Below are positions 6,508-13,921 of a stretch of 38,332 bases of DNA, piece after piece. Under the pieces are notes generated by a model. The model was given only the letters and a program-made list of their open reading frames with translations, was not told the DNA's origin and ran no database searches. This DNA is from a virus. Within the stretch, counting starts at the first letter, position 1. Every line of letters begins with the position of its first letter. The stretch covers positions 1 to 38,332 of IMG/VR virus record IMGVR_UViG_3300009176_000052. The stretch is one strand, 5' to 3'. Both the position numbers and the translations under genes were made by a program.

Positions 6508-7076
6508 GCCTCAAGCTTGAATGGATCCCTCTCCTCGAACTGCAACCCACTCCTGGCAACCCAAAGAAGCACGACGTCATCGCCATCGCGCAGAGCATTG
6601 TGCGTTTCGGCTTCCTCGACCCTATCGAGCTCGACGAGGCGACCGGCCGCGTGACGGCTGGACACGGACGCATCTCAGCCCTGCGGGCGCTCCATGACGG
6701 CGAGGTAGAGTGGGCGCGCGAGATGATGGGCGCGCGCGGTGGAGAGCCGCCAATGAACGTCCAGGTACTCGACGGCGGACGATGGGCGGTGCCGGTCATC
6801 CGCGGCCAGCAATTCGCCTCGCCCGCCGAGGCGCGCGCCTATCTGCTCGCCCACAACCAACTCACCATCGCCCCAGCCTGGGACGACGACCTGCTTGCGC
6901 AGATGGTAAAAGACACAATGGGCCTCGTGGAGAGCATCCCGGGATGGACCAGCTACGCACTCAGCGATCTTGTGAACGGCCCATCATTCGAGCCAGAGCT
7001 GGCTGACAACCAGCCCCGGCTCGACACGGCGCGATTGCACACATGCCCGGCCTGCGGCAATACTTTTAAGACATGA
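6504..7076 (+). CDS. ParB/Srx-fold nuclease-like protein with zinc tail
   Basis: 190 residues from GTG 6504, which overlaps the previous stop. Residues 5-65 follow the ParB N-terminal pattern: IPLLELQPTPGNPKKHD, then SIVRFGFLDPIELDE and GRVTAGHGRISALRAL. The GHGR box is the nucleotide-binding motif (CTP in true ParB). There is no HTH domain, so this is the phage ParB-like form usually placed next to DNA-modification genes rather than a partition protein. YLLAHNQLTIAPAWDDDLLA is the usual motif after the core. The last residues (CPACGNTFKT) are a CxxC knuckle. It overlaps mom by ATGA, which suggests a shared role. Confidence 0.82.
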   Translation: MSLKLEWIPLLELQPTPGNPKKHDVIAIAQSIVRFGFLDPIELDEATGRVTAGHGRISALRALHDGEVEWAREMMGARGGEPPMNVQVLDGGRWAVPVIRGQQFASPAEARAYLLAHNQLTIAPAWDDDLLAQMVKDTMGLVESIPGWTSYALSDLVNGPSFEPELADNQPRLDTARLHTCPACGNTFKT

Positions 7077-7768
7077 GGCTGAAGCTCGACTGGGTCTCAC
7101 AGGAGGCCGCGCGATATGCAGTGATGCACTGGCACTACTCCCAGCGCATGCCGAGCGGCAAACCGGGGAAGGTGGCAAGGATCGGGGTCTGGGAAGACGG
7201 GCGTTTTTGTGGGGCCGTCCTCTTCGGAAGTGGCAACTTCCAATGCTGCCAGCCCTACAAATTGCACCACACAGAAGTGTGCGAACTCGCGCGCGTAGCG
7301 CTGAGCTGCCATGACACGCCAGTCTCTCGCATTGTCAGCATCGCAGTGCGCATGTTGCGCGCCCGGAACCCGGGGCTGAGGCTTATCGTCTCATTCGCTG
7401 ACACATCACAAGGCCACCACGGTGGTATCTATCAGGCCGGCGGGTGGGTCTACGTCGGGGCTTCTTTTGACCGCGTTTATCGCATCCTGGGTACAGTGAG
7501 CCACGCAAGGTCGACCCATCACCGCTACGGAACCGCGTCTCTTGCGTGGCTCCGCCAAAACGTCGACCCAAGGGCTGAGTGCATCATCACTGAGCCCAAG
7601 CACAAATACTTGATGCCTCTCACCCCTGAGACGAGGGCACGCATTCAGCCCTTGTCCCTCCCATACCCAAAGCGCGCCGAAAGCAAAGCAGGCGTTGCGC
7701 TCGTCGACCAGACGAGAGAGGGCGGTTCAACTCCGACCTCGGCGCTCCATCCTTCCGACTCTGACTAG
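7073..7768 (+). CDS. mom: Mom-family adenine-modifying enzyme
   Basis: 231 residues; the start overlaps the ParB-like gene by ATGA. The fold is GNAT-like. HWHYSQRMPSGK (about 19-30), the strand around VSFADTSQGHHGGIYQAGGW (106-125), and the late LPYPKRA are hallmarks of the Mu Mom family. Mu Mom converts adenine in DNA to N6-carbamoylmethyl-adenine and so shields phage DNA from many restriction enzymes. The same reaction is inferred here from family membership. In Mu the gene needs com and Dam methylation for expression; no com is seen here, but an adenine-methyltransferase fusion gene lies 0.9 kb downstream. The DNA directly after the stop codon is a remnant of a tape-measure gene, a sign of transfer. 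Confidence 0.85.
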   Translation: MRLKLDWVSQEAARYAVMHWHYSQRMPSGKPGKVARIGVWEDGRFCGAVLFGSGNFQCCQPYKLHHTEVCELARVALSCHDTPVSRIVSIAVRMLRARNPGLRLIVSFADTSQGHHGGIYQAGGWVYVGASFDRVYRILGTVSHARSTHHRYGTASLAWLRQNVDPRAECIITEPKHKYLMPLTPETRARIQPLSLPYPKRAESKAGVALVDQTREGGSTPTSALHPSDSD

Positions 7769-7822
7769 TCACGCTCGATGGCCAGGTGCTCAGCAAGTCG
7801 TGGCGAAGCACATGGCCAAGGA
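7769..7822 (+). pseudogene. Remnant of a tape-measure gene 3' end
   Basis: These ~54 bases match, by eye at about 90%, the minus-strand sequence of 30346-30400, the part of the tape-measure gene encoding TLDGQVLSKVVAKHMAK. One base is missing here, so the frame breaks after LDGQVLSK. It begins immediately after the mom stop codon. This is a leftover of a tail gene, brought in with mom or copied from within the genome. Confidence 0.75.
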
Positions 7823-7927
7823 TAGGTAGCGCGCAACCGCTCCAACCCCTCGCCGTGCTACTTTGCCGGCATAGTGCCCGGTCGAAACCCGCCCTGCATA
7901 ACGCGCCGCCCCTCCCGGAGGCCATAA
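7823..7927 (+). other. Gap after the remnant, RBS only
   Basis: About 105 bases between the remnant and the next gene. Apart from GGAGGC before the ATG at 7928, I see no convincing promoter pair or terminator. Confidence 0.4.
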
Positions 7928-8710
7928 ATGCCCACCCCTGATATCAATGGGCGCGTCTATTGGCGCGCGCTCTCCTACGCCACGCGCGCCTGCCCCACGA
8001 GCGACGCCTCGCAGAGGCTGCAACACCTCGTCTTCCACGGCCCCCGGATTATCTCGAGCGACGGCGAGCGCTGGCACCTCGGCATGCTGCCTGCCGAAGC
8101 CGCGCTCGCCCCCGTCGCCGTCTCGCGCTCCTCGGTGACGGAGCTCATCCTCACGCTCCAGTACGCTTACAAAATGGCCAAGCGTCGGTGCGGCGATTTC
8201 TTCGTCCGCCAGGACGGGCCGCGCGTGGAGGTGCACTACGGCAACACGGTGCCGCTTATCCACGAGCTACAGCAAGTCCATATGGGCGGCCTCCCCGATA
8301 TCTGGGAGGAGCCGGTGCGCGCCGACGCGCCCATCCTCGACGGGCCGCCGCGTGTCTCCTGCGAGGCCATGCGCGATGCGGTGTCCTGGTATCGCGCATG
8401 GGACCATGACCACGGGGACCTCACGTGGCGAGGGCAAGGCCCCGACCGGCCGGTGCGCCTCGACCTGCACGTCGAGCAGGAGCACGTGGCCTCGGCCATC
8501 CTCCTGCCGATGGGCCGCCCTGCGGCGCAGCTCCCGCTGGATGAGCCCCTCTTCAATGGCGGGCGGGCAGTGGGCCAAAGCATCCTGCACCTCGAGATTG
8601 ACACGCCAGCGGCGCCGCCTGAGGTGCTGGCGACCGTCGAGGCGAAGGCGCGGCGCGAGGCGAGGGCAGCGAAGAAGAAGGCGAAGGCCCCGGCCGAGGT
8701 CGCCTCGTGA
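7928..8710 (+). CDS. Hypothetical protein, possibly sliding-clamp-like
   Basis: 260 residues from ATG 7928 behind GGAGGC. The beginning (YWRALSYATRACPTSD, then LQHLVFHG, then SSDGERWHLGM) resembles the first DnaN-type repeat, in which a helix is followed by strands and a D-G-x-R turn. The spacing of beta strands in the rest would allow two clamp domains. The tail is a Lys/Ala helix (RREARAAKKKAKAPAE). If it is a clamp, it would help processive DNA synthesis or recruit the neighbouring methyltransferase. The similarity is weak by eye, and it could be an unrelated phage protein. It overlaps the next gene by GTGA. Confidence 0.4.
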   Translation: MPTPDINGRVYWRALSYATRACPTSDASQRLQHLVFHGPRIISSDGERWHLGMLPAEAALAPVAVSRSSVTELILTLQYAYKMAKRRCGDFFVRQDGPRVEVHYGNTVPLIHELQQVHMGGLPDIWEEPVRADAPILDGPPRVSCEAMRDAVSWYRAWDHDHGDLTWRGQGPDRPVRLDLHVEQEHVASAILLPMGRPAAQLPLDEPLFNGGRAVGQSILHLEIDTPAAPPEVLATVEAKARREARAAKKKAKAPAEVAS

Positions 8711-10239
8711 AGCGAGCGGCAGCTCGCGCACCTCGCATCAAGCCGCCGCCCACGCAGACCACCGAGCCCGCCGCCGTCTGGGTGCCCATCGACAACCTCA
8801 TCCCCTGGCCGAAGAACCCTCGCCGTAATGATGCTGCCGTTGACGTGGTGGCGGCGAGCATCAAGCGATTCGGCTTCGGCGCCCCGCTCATCGTGCGCAC
8901 GGCGAATCGGATGGTCATCGCCGGCCATACCCGACTGAAGGCCGCGCACAAGCTCGGGCTCACCGAGGTCCCCGTTCGCTTCCTCGACATCGCCGAGACC
9001 GAGGCGGAGGCGATGGCCATTGCCGACAATAAGACCGGCGAGCTTGCCACCTGGGATGACACCGCCCTCGGAGAGATTCTCTCGACGACGCCCAACCTCG
9101 AAGGCCTCGGCTTCAGCCAGAGCGACCTCGACGACCTCTTGAGCGGCCTGAGCTCCAATGACCCACCGGGGCCTGCGGAAGGGCAGCTCATCGCGCCCTT
9201 CCCCTACTTTGGCGGAAAGCGCGACGTGGCCGTCGAGGTGTGGCGGCGCTTCGGGTTGGTGCGCCAGTACGTCGAGCCCTTCTGCGGGTCTGCCGCGGTA
9301 CTCCTCGCCGCGCCACAGCCGGCGGCGCTCGAGGTGGCCGGGGATGCCAATGGCTTCCTCGCCAACTTTTGGCGCGCGGTCGTCATGCAGCATCTCGAGG
9401 TCTGCCGCTGGGTCGATTACCCGGTCTCGCACGTCGACCTCGGGGCGCGTCATGGATGGCTCATGGCGCAGCGCGAGCGCATCGCGGCAGAGATGCAGGA
9501 CCCCATGTGGCCAGGCGATGCGCAGGTCGCCGGCTGGTGGCTTTGGGGGCAATGCGCGTGGATCGGGAGCGGGTGGTGCGAGTGGGGACGCGAGACGCCG
9601 ATGCCACCGCCGCCCGGCGCCACCGGCGTCGACGACGCCGGTGGAACGATTCCGCTCATCGGCAATGCGGGACGAGGAGTGCAGGCCGGAGGGCAGGTGC
9701 CGCACGTGGGCAACGCGGGGGTGGGAGTTCAGGCTCTCGGGCAGATACCGCAGATGGATGCCGGGCGTGGCGTGCTCGCCACGCCCGGCGAGGCCGCCGG
9801 CACGGGCGTCGGCCCTCCCTGGACCAGCGCCGGCCGCACGGCGCTCGAGTGGCTCGGGCGCATCGCTGCGCGCATGGAGCGCGTTCGCATCGTTCACGGA
9901 ACGTGGGACCGCTGTCTCAATCACCACTTCGGCGGGGATGACACGGCGGTTTTTTTTGACCCGCCTTATCTGGGATACGAGGAGCCCTACAGGACGGCGC
10001 CGGTCGCCGCCGATGTCGCCGCGTGGTGTCGCGAGAACGCTCGTCTACGCATCGCACTCTGCGGGCACATCGGCGACTACGAACTGCCAGGATGGACCGT
10101 CTATGAGTGGTCGCGCCGCCGGCTGACCTACTCGGGTGGCGGGACGCGCCATCGTGAGGCCATCTGGTTCTCCCCGGCCTGCCTCAATCCGGGTGACCCC
10201 GGAGACCCGCCCGAAGACCCCGCCACGCCCCTGATTTAG
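8707..10239 (+). CDS. ParB-like / D12-class adenine methyltransferase fusion
   Basis: 510 residues from GTG 8707. Residues ~25-115 are a ParB N-terminal domain: LIPWPKNPRRND, SIKRFGFGAPLIV and MVIAGHTRLKAAHKLG. From ~163 the D12 (Dam-like) N6-adenine methyltransferase begins with PFPYFGGKRD (SAM-binding FGGK), then VEPFCGSAAVLL, and the catalytic DPPY at about 418-421. Between them, about residues 315-360, three 16-residue imperfect repeats of the GNAGRGVQAGGQ type form a glycine-rich insertion. A run of eight T lies directly before the DPPY codons. The enzyme should methylate adenine in DNA, either as self-protection or as a regulatory mark. The neighbouring Mom and ParB-like genes point to a DNA-modification module. 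Confidence 0.9.
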   Translation: MKRAAARAPRIKPPPTQTTEPAAVWVPIDNLIPWPKNPRRNDAAVDVVAASIKRFGFGAPLIVRTANRMVIAGHTRLKAAHKLGLTEVPVRFLDIAETEAEAMAIADNKTGELATWDDTALGEILSTTPNLEGLGFSQSDLDDLLSGLSSNDPPGPAEGQLIAPFPYFGGKRDVAVEVWRRFGLVRQYVEPFCGSAAVLLAAPQPAALEVAGDANGFLANFWRAVVMQHLEVCRWVDYPVSHVDLGARHGWLMAQRERIAAEMQDPMWPGDAQVAGWWLWGQCAWIGSGWCEWGRETPMPPPPGATGVDDAGGTIPLIGNAGRGVQAGGQVPHVGNAGVGVQALGQIPQMDAGRGVLATPGEAAGTGVGPPWTSAGRTALEWLGRIAARMERVRIVHGTWDRCLNHHFGGDDTAVFFDPPYLGYEEPYRTAPVAADVAAWCRENARLRIALCGHIGDYELPGWTVYEWSRRRLTYSGGGTRHREAIWFSPACLNPGDPGDPPEDPATPLI

Positions 10240-10294
10240 CTCGCCGTTTTCCGCCCTCCTTCCGGGCGCCTCCCACGTCCTGTCACTTTGTGCT

Positions 10295-10322
10295 TTGATT
10301 CAATGCGTAGTTCACGTATTGT
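10295..10322 (+). promoter_or_regulatory. Candidate sigma-70-like promoter for the small-gene cluster
   Basis: TTGATT (10295-10300) and TATTGT (10317-10322), 16 bases apart, form a possible -35/-10 pair in a conspicuously AT-rich patch. The patch lies in the 111-base gap before the gene at 10351. Each element matches consensus at four of six positions. Confidence 0.4.
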
Positions 10323-10350
10323 TTCTTGGTACCGACGAAGGAGAGAGACG

Positions 10351-10725
10351 ATGACGACCCGCATCCTGAACATCCCGACCCGCGAAACCTGCACGCTCGC
10401 CAGCCTGACCGCCGACCCTTGCGACTGGGCCTACGATGGCGGCGCTCCGATTGTGAGCTTCGTCTGCGGCGGGGCCTCGATGTTTCTCTACTTCGAGGCG
10501 CGGACGGCGTGCCTGTACACCGAGGCCACTGCCGAGGACGAGATGGGCAACGCGACGCCCACTGAGGTCTCGCGCTTTCGCGCAGGCGGGGCCGACGCGA
10601 CGGATGACGCCCTCTTCGCCGCGAGCGTCGCCTGCTTCGCCCTGGCTGGCATCGGCCTCACGACGGGAGACCTCGCCGCCCTGCGCCGCGCCATCGCGCA
10701 TATCGGCCCGGAGGTGCGCTCGTGA
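10351..10725 (+). CDS. Hypothetical protein, first of the small-gene cluster
   Basis: 124 residues. ATG 10351 was chosen for its strong AAGGAGAGAGAC ribosome-binding site. The frame is open a little further upstream, but that part covers the candidate promoter. The product is acidic and soluble, with no clear motif; the end (FALAGIGLTTGDLAALRRAI) is helical. The same ribosome-binding sequence recurs at 12524 and 13889. The function is unknown. Confidence 0.55.
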   Translation: MTTRILNIPTRETCTLASLTADPCDWAYDGGAPIVSFVCGGASMFLYFEARTACLYTEATAEDEMGNATPTEVSRFRAGGADATDDALFAASVACFALAGIGLTTGDLAALRRAIAHIGPEVRS

Positions 10726-10949
10726 GCGCCCTTTACGCCCGCGTTCAGGGCCGCATCTTCGCCCTTATCGAGGCGCGCGGCATCGCTACGCTACTCGACC
10801 TCTTCGACGCCACGGCCGAGGCGCAGGCGCTGGCCGAGCTGAGCGCCGAGGAGCGCGAGGCGTACAGGGCCGAGGCCGCCCGTCGCTCGGCTGAGGATGA
10901 TGCGCAGGTCGATGCGGCAGACGGCGCCTGCGTCGGGGGTGCCAAGTGA
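10722..10949 (+). CDS. Small helical hypothetical protein
   Basis: 75 residues from a GTG that overlaps the previous stop as GTGA. The sequence is Ala- and Glu-rich and almost wholly helical (ELSAEEREAYRAEAARRSAE), acidic toward the end. No known family. The coupling to both neighbours supports it as a real gene. Confidence 0.5.
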   Translation: MSALYARVQGRIFALIEARGIATLLDLFDATAEAQALAELSAEEREAYRAEAARRSAEDDAQVDAADGACVGGAK

Positions 10950-11470
10950 GCCGCCGCAAGATGGCCGCTGAGGCCCCGCTTACCGAGGCCCAGCTAGAGA
11001 TGTCCGACGCGGCGCCTTGGGTCCGGGTAACCGCGCCCCTTGCCGAGCGCATCCGCGATATCGCCGAGGCCGTCTGGCTGCGCAGGCTCAACCCTCGCGC
11101 AGTCCACGTAATCGGCAACTCGGGCTCCTCCTCCTCGCGCCGCGTGCACAAGTGCAACGCCTGCGGGGCCGTGGTCGCGACGAGCGCGCAGGCTTACCGC
11201 CCAACGGTGGCGGCCCTCGATGCTGAGGCCGCGCACCTCCTCTCGCACGAGGGCGAGGTCGCCCCCTATCTCGCGGTCGCTGCGATGCTCGAGGCGGTGC
11301 GCCCGGCCTCGCTATCGAGCGGCACTGCGCACGACGTTGCGCGCTGGTACTGGAAAACGCTGCGCTCGGCGCCTGCGCCTATCCGCGAGCTGGCGCAGCA
11401 GGCGCTCGCAGAGCAGGAGGCCGCCTCTGTGCTCGGCGACTGGCTCCTTGAGCACGGGGGTGGCCAATGA
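10946..11470 (+). CDS. Hypothetical protein with single zinc-finger-like motif
   Basis: 174 residues from a GTG overlapping the preceding stop. Around residues 68-100, HKCNACGAVV and the later HLLSH could form a CxxC/HxxxH zinc finger. The N-terminal 50 residues include IRDIAEAVWLRRLNPRAVHV, and the C-terminal half is helical. No family was recognised. A DNA- or RNA-binding adaptor would fit the finger. Confidence 0.5.
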   Translation: MSRRKMAAEAPLTEAQLEMSDAAPWVRVTAPLAERIRDIAEAVWLRRLNPRAVHVIGNSGSSSSRRVHKCNACGAVVATSAQAYRPTVAALDAEAAHLLSHEGEVAPYLAVAAMLEAVRPASLSSGTAHDVARWYWKTLRSAPAPIRELAQQALAEQEAASVLGDWLLEHGGGQ

Positions 11471-11949
11471 GCTTCTCGACGATGGTGGGCCTCGCCCTGC
11501 GCGAGCGCGGCCTCCCGGTCGATCCGTGCGGGCTCAACGCCGACTGGTCTTGCCGAGCATGGTGCCTCGCTCCGGGGGTGTACCTCCTCGATGAGGAGCG
11601 CGGCAGGCTGCGCGACGGCATCCCGCTCTTCTCGGTGGTGCGGCGGGTCGACGATGAGCACAGGGGCGAGGCCGAAATCACGCCCATCACCGACGACGAT
11701 ATCGAGCACACGCTTGAGGAGGCGCTCTTCGCCTATGCCGAATCGTCCGAGAACTGCGCGCCGCGATCCGCAGTCCATGCCGAGGTCGCGGCCGATGCTG
11801 AGGCCGCGTTCTGGGAGGTAGTCAAGGCCGCCTACCCGGAGGCCGAGACCGGCGATTTTCTCCCCGAGGATGCCGTCGATTTTGCGCGCGCCACTCGCCG
11901 GGCCGTGCGCGCCTGGGTGCTCGCCAACGGCAAGGCCGGTGCGCGATGA
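11467..11949 (+). CDS. Hypothetical acidic protein, 160 aa
   Basis: ATG 11467 overlaps the previous gene by ATGA. The N-terminal half contains short beta-like strands (GVYLLDEERGRLRDGIPLF), and the C-terminal half is acidic and helical. Strongly acidic small phage proteins are sometimes DNA mimics that block host nucleases, but nothing here proves that. The family is unknown. Confidence 0.5.
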   Translation: MSFSTMVGLALRERGLPVDPCGLNADWSCRAWCLAPGVYLLDEERGRLRDGIPLFSVVRRVDDEHRGEAEITPITDDDIEHTLEEALFAYAESSENCAPRSAVHAEVAADAEAAFWEVVKAAYPEAETGDFLPEDAVDFARATRRAVRAWVLANGKAGAR

Positions 11950-12254
11950 GCGGCGTCCATCTCTACGTCTTCGAGGTCGACGGCGCCTGGCATTGGTGCA
12001 CCGGCGCCCTGCGCGAGACCGTCGAGCACGGGTGCATCACCCATATCTACGACGCACGCGGCAAGGCCCACGGGAGCGCCGCCAAGGCCACGGAGGCAGC
12101 TATCGCCTACGCCCGCAGGCACGGCCTCGCTATCGAGGTCCTGAGCGGCGAGGCGGCCTGCGAGGCGACAGCCAAGCGCCTCGGGGAGAGCGTGCTGCGC
12201 TGCCGCGTTTTTCCGCCTTGCCGAGTCCTGCGCAGGGATGGGTCCCTCCGATGA
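11946..12254 (+). CDS. Hypothetical protein, 102 aa
   Basis: Starts with ATGA overlapping the previous stop. The N-terminus reads HLYVFEVDGAWHWCTGAL, a beta hairpin, then a helix with AAKATEAAIAYARRHGL. Four Cys are spread without a zinc spacing. The next gene starts within its last codons. No function is assigned. Confidence 0.5.
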   Translation: MSGVHLYVFEVDGAWHWCTGALRETVEHGCITHIYDARGKAHGSAAKATEAAIAYARRHGLAIEVLSGEAACEATAKRLGESVLRCRVFPPCRVLRRDGSLR

Positions 12255-12913
12255 GCCCTCACTTGCGGCGGCGAAGAAAGGGAAGTGACCGAATCATGAG
12301 CACCTACGTGCGCACGACAGACGGAAAGTACCTCGTCCAGGTGTCCGACGCCAACGCGTGGGGGTTTGTCCTCGCTGACGACGATCAGTCCTGGCCCGGC
12401 GGATTCGGCGTGGCTGCGAGCTGGGAGGCCGTGCCATCGAACTGCGTGCCGGCCGACGTAAGAGAACGACTCGAGTATCTGCTCGAGGACCCGCGCCTTT
12501 CAGCTACCGCAACCACCACCACCGAGGAGAGAGACATGACCATGACCGCAAACACCGCCCCGACGTCCACGCCCGCGCAGGACCCCGAAACCCTCGGCTA
12601 CCACGACGGTGTAACCCATATCGAAGCCCTCGCCGGCCTCGCCCTGACCCCGGCTGATGTCGCTCGGCTGCGTCAGAAAATCCAGGGCTACGTCGACCGC
12701 GGCGGCAAGCCTCCCGGCGAGGCGTGGAGCGATGGTTTGGTCAACGCGCTCGGCCGCAGCGAACTGCTGACCAATCTGGTCGGCTGCGCGGATACGGAGG
12801 AGGCGTGGGAGTCGCAGGGGGTGCCCTGGCTCGCCGCCTATGACGTCGCCGCCAATGGCGCGGCGCTCGCTGCGGCGCACGAGTGGCTCCTCTCCTTCGA
12901 GGCCCGCTCGTGA
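12251..12913 (+). CDS. Hypothetical protein, possibly two genes in one frame
   Basis: Up to 220 residues. ATG 12251 overlaps the previous stop as ATGA; ATG 12296 is an alternative. Residues about 16-92 have the pattern of a small beta-rich domain (TYVRTTDGKYLVQVSDANAW). At 12524 there is a strong GAGGAGAGAGAC followed by ATG 12536 in the same frame, which would yield a separate 125-residue protein (NTAPTSTPAQDPETLGYHDG onward). Either a stop between two former genes was lost, or both a long and a short form are made. The function is unknown. Confidence 0.55.
   Translation: MSPHLRRRRKGSDRIMSTYVRTTDGKYLVQVSDANAWGFVLADDDQSWPGGFGVAASWEAVPSNCVPADVRERLEYLLEDPRLSATATTTTEERDMTMTANTAPTSTPAQDPETLGYHDGVTHIEALAGLALTPADVARLRQKIQGYVDRGGKPPGEAWSDGLVNALGRSELLTNLVGCADTEEAWESQGVPWLAAYDVAANGAALAAAHEWLLSFEARS
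12524..12544 (+). repeat. Repeated RBS/start module, copy 1
   Basis: GAGGAGAGAGAC followed by ATGACCATG. It recurs at 13889-13910 with one extra C and, more loosely, at 10338-10353. This copy lies in frame inside a longer gene. Confidence 0.6.
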
Positions 12914-13290
12914 GCCTCGGCGGAGAGGTGAGCGTCGAGATCGTGCGCCTGCTGAGAGCCGGGGCCTTCGCGCTCCAGGACCATCGCAGCGCCGAGGCGC
13001 GGCGCGATGCGACGGCGGCGGCGGAGCTGGCCGATGCCATCGAGGCCGTGCAGGATCAGCCGGAGAACCCAGGCGCAGGGCTGAGCGGCGCCGTCGTCCT
13101 CGTGCTGTCGAGGGGGCAGGTGGCCGAGCTGCGGCAGGTGGCCGCAGGTAGCCTCGCGCGCCAGCTCGACGGCGCAATGCCGGCAGACTTCATCCTCGGC
13201 GCCATCCGCTCGGGCTCCCGTAGCGGCGAGGCGCAGGAGGATGCCGACGCTGTATGCGCGTCCATCGAGGCATGGTCGGTGGCCAAGTGA
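12910..13290 (+). CDS. Hypothetical protein, 126 aa
   Basis: GTG 12910 overlaps the previous stop as GTGA. The sequence is Ala- and Gln-rich and helical, with AARRDATAAAELADAIEAV-like heptads, but no motif that I recognise. It ends with another GTGA overlap into the next gene. Confidence 0.5.
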   Translation: MSLGGEVSVEIVRLLRAGAFALQDHRSAEARRDATAAAELADAIEAVQDQPENPGAGLSGAVVLVLSRGQVAELRQVAAGSLARQLDGAMPADFILGAIRSGSRSGEAQEDADAVCASIEAWSVAK

Positions 13291-13739
13291 CGACGAAGAC
13301 GCTGCCCGTCCGCGCCTGGATTGCGCCGAGTCCGACCGTCGATAACGTGGCGGCCCTGCTGCGCGCAGACGGCGTGCCGTTCCCGTCGGTACAATCCTCT
13401 CGCGCTACTAGGCTCGCCGAGGCATGGGTCGCCTGGCGCCTCCTGCACGGCGACGCGGAGGCGCTATTAAGCTCCCCCCGTATCTACAGCCTCGGCGATT
13501 CTGCGGGCTTTGCCCTCCTCGGCCCTCCGTACTGGAGTCCCATCCCGACCGCGCGCGGCGGAGAGCCGGCGGCGGCGGAGGCGGCTCGCCGCTTGGAGCA
13601 GGCTCGCTGCTTCCTCGGGGGTGACCGCATCCCCGAGGAACTATGGCGCCAGTGGCTCGAGAGGGGCGAGGAGACCACCGCTCGCGTCATTTTTGACCGG
13701 CTCGAGGAGTGCGGGTGGACGCTCGTTCAGACGGCCTGA
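13287..13739 (+). CDS. Hypothetical protein, 150 aa
   Basis: GTG 13287 overlaps the stop of the gene before. The middle has YSLGDSAGFALLGPPYW, and the end has PEELWRQWLERGEETTARVI. It is soluble, has no membrane segment, and has no recognised family. It ends at TGATG, shared with the next gene. Confidence 0.5.
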   Translation: MTTKTLPVRAWIAPSPTVDNVAALLRADGVPFPSVQSSRATRLAEAWVAWRLLHGDAEALLSSPRIYSLGDSAGFALLGPPYWSPIPTARGGEPAAAEAARRLEQARCFLGGDRIPEELWRQWLERGEETTARVIFDRLEECGWTLVQTA

Positions 13740-13921
13740 TGCTGTGCCCCGACTGCCACGGCGTCGGAGTGCTGACCACCACGCACGCCTACGCGAGCGA
13801 TCGCGACCGCTACCACCCTGCGGAGGAGGAGGGCGAGTGCCCCGCCTGCGAGGGGAGGGGTCGCGTCGACGCTGCAACCTATTACCTGGAGGAGAGAGAC
13901 CATGACCATGGCGAAGACTGA
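13739..13921 (+). CDS. Small DnaJ-type zinc-finger protein
   Basis: 60 residues from ATG 13739, which shares a base with the previous stop (TGATG). Two CxxCxGxG boxes, CPDCHGVG and CPACEGRG, are spaced by about 30 residues as in the DnaJ central zinc domain or the short zinc proteins that resemble it. These motifs bind one zinc and mediate contacts with unfolded or partner proteins. A free-standing phage copy might act as a chaperone adaptor or a regulator. The motif is clear; the function is inferred. Confidence 0.65.
   Translation: MLCPDCHGVGVLTTTHAYASDRDRYHPAEEEGECPACEGRGRVDAATYYLEERDHDHGED
13889..13910 (+). repeat. Repeated RBS/start module, copy 2
   Basis: GAGGAGAGAGACC followed by ATGACCATG, nearly identical to 12524-12544. 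It provides the ribosome-binding site for the gene at 13902. Confidence 0.6.

Noticed and set aside
8236-9927. 563-codon frame on the minus strand
   Set aside because: Antisense to the clamp-like and methyltransferase genes, which have clear motifs on the plus strand.
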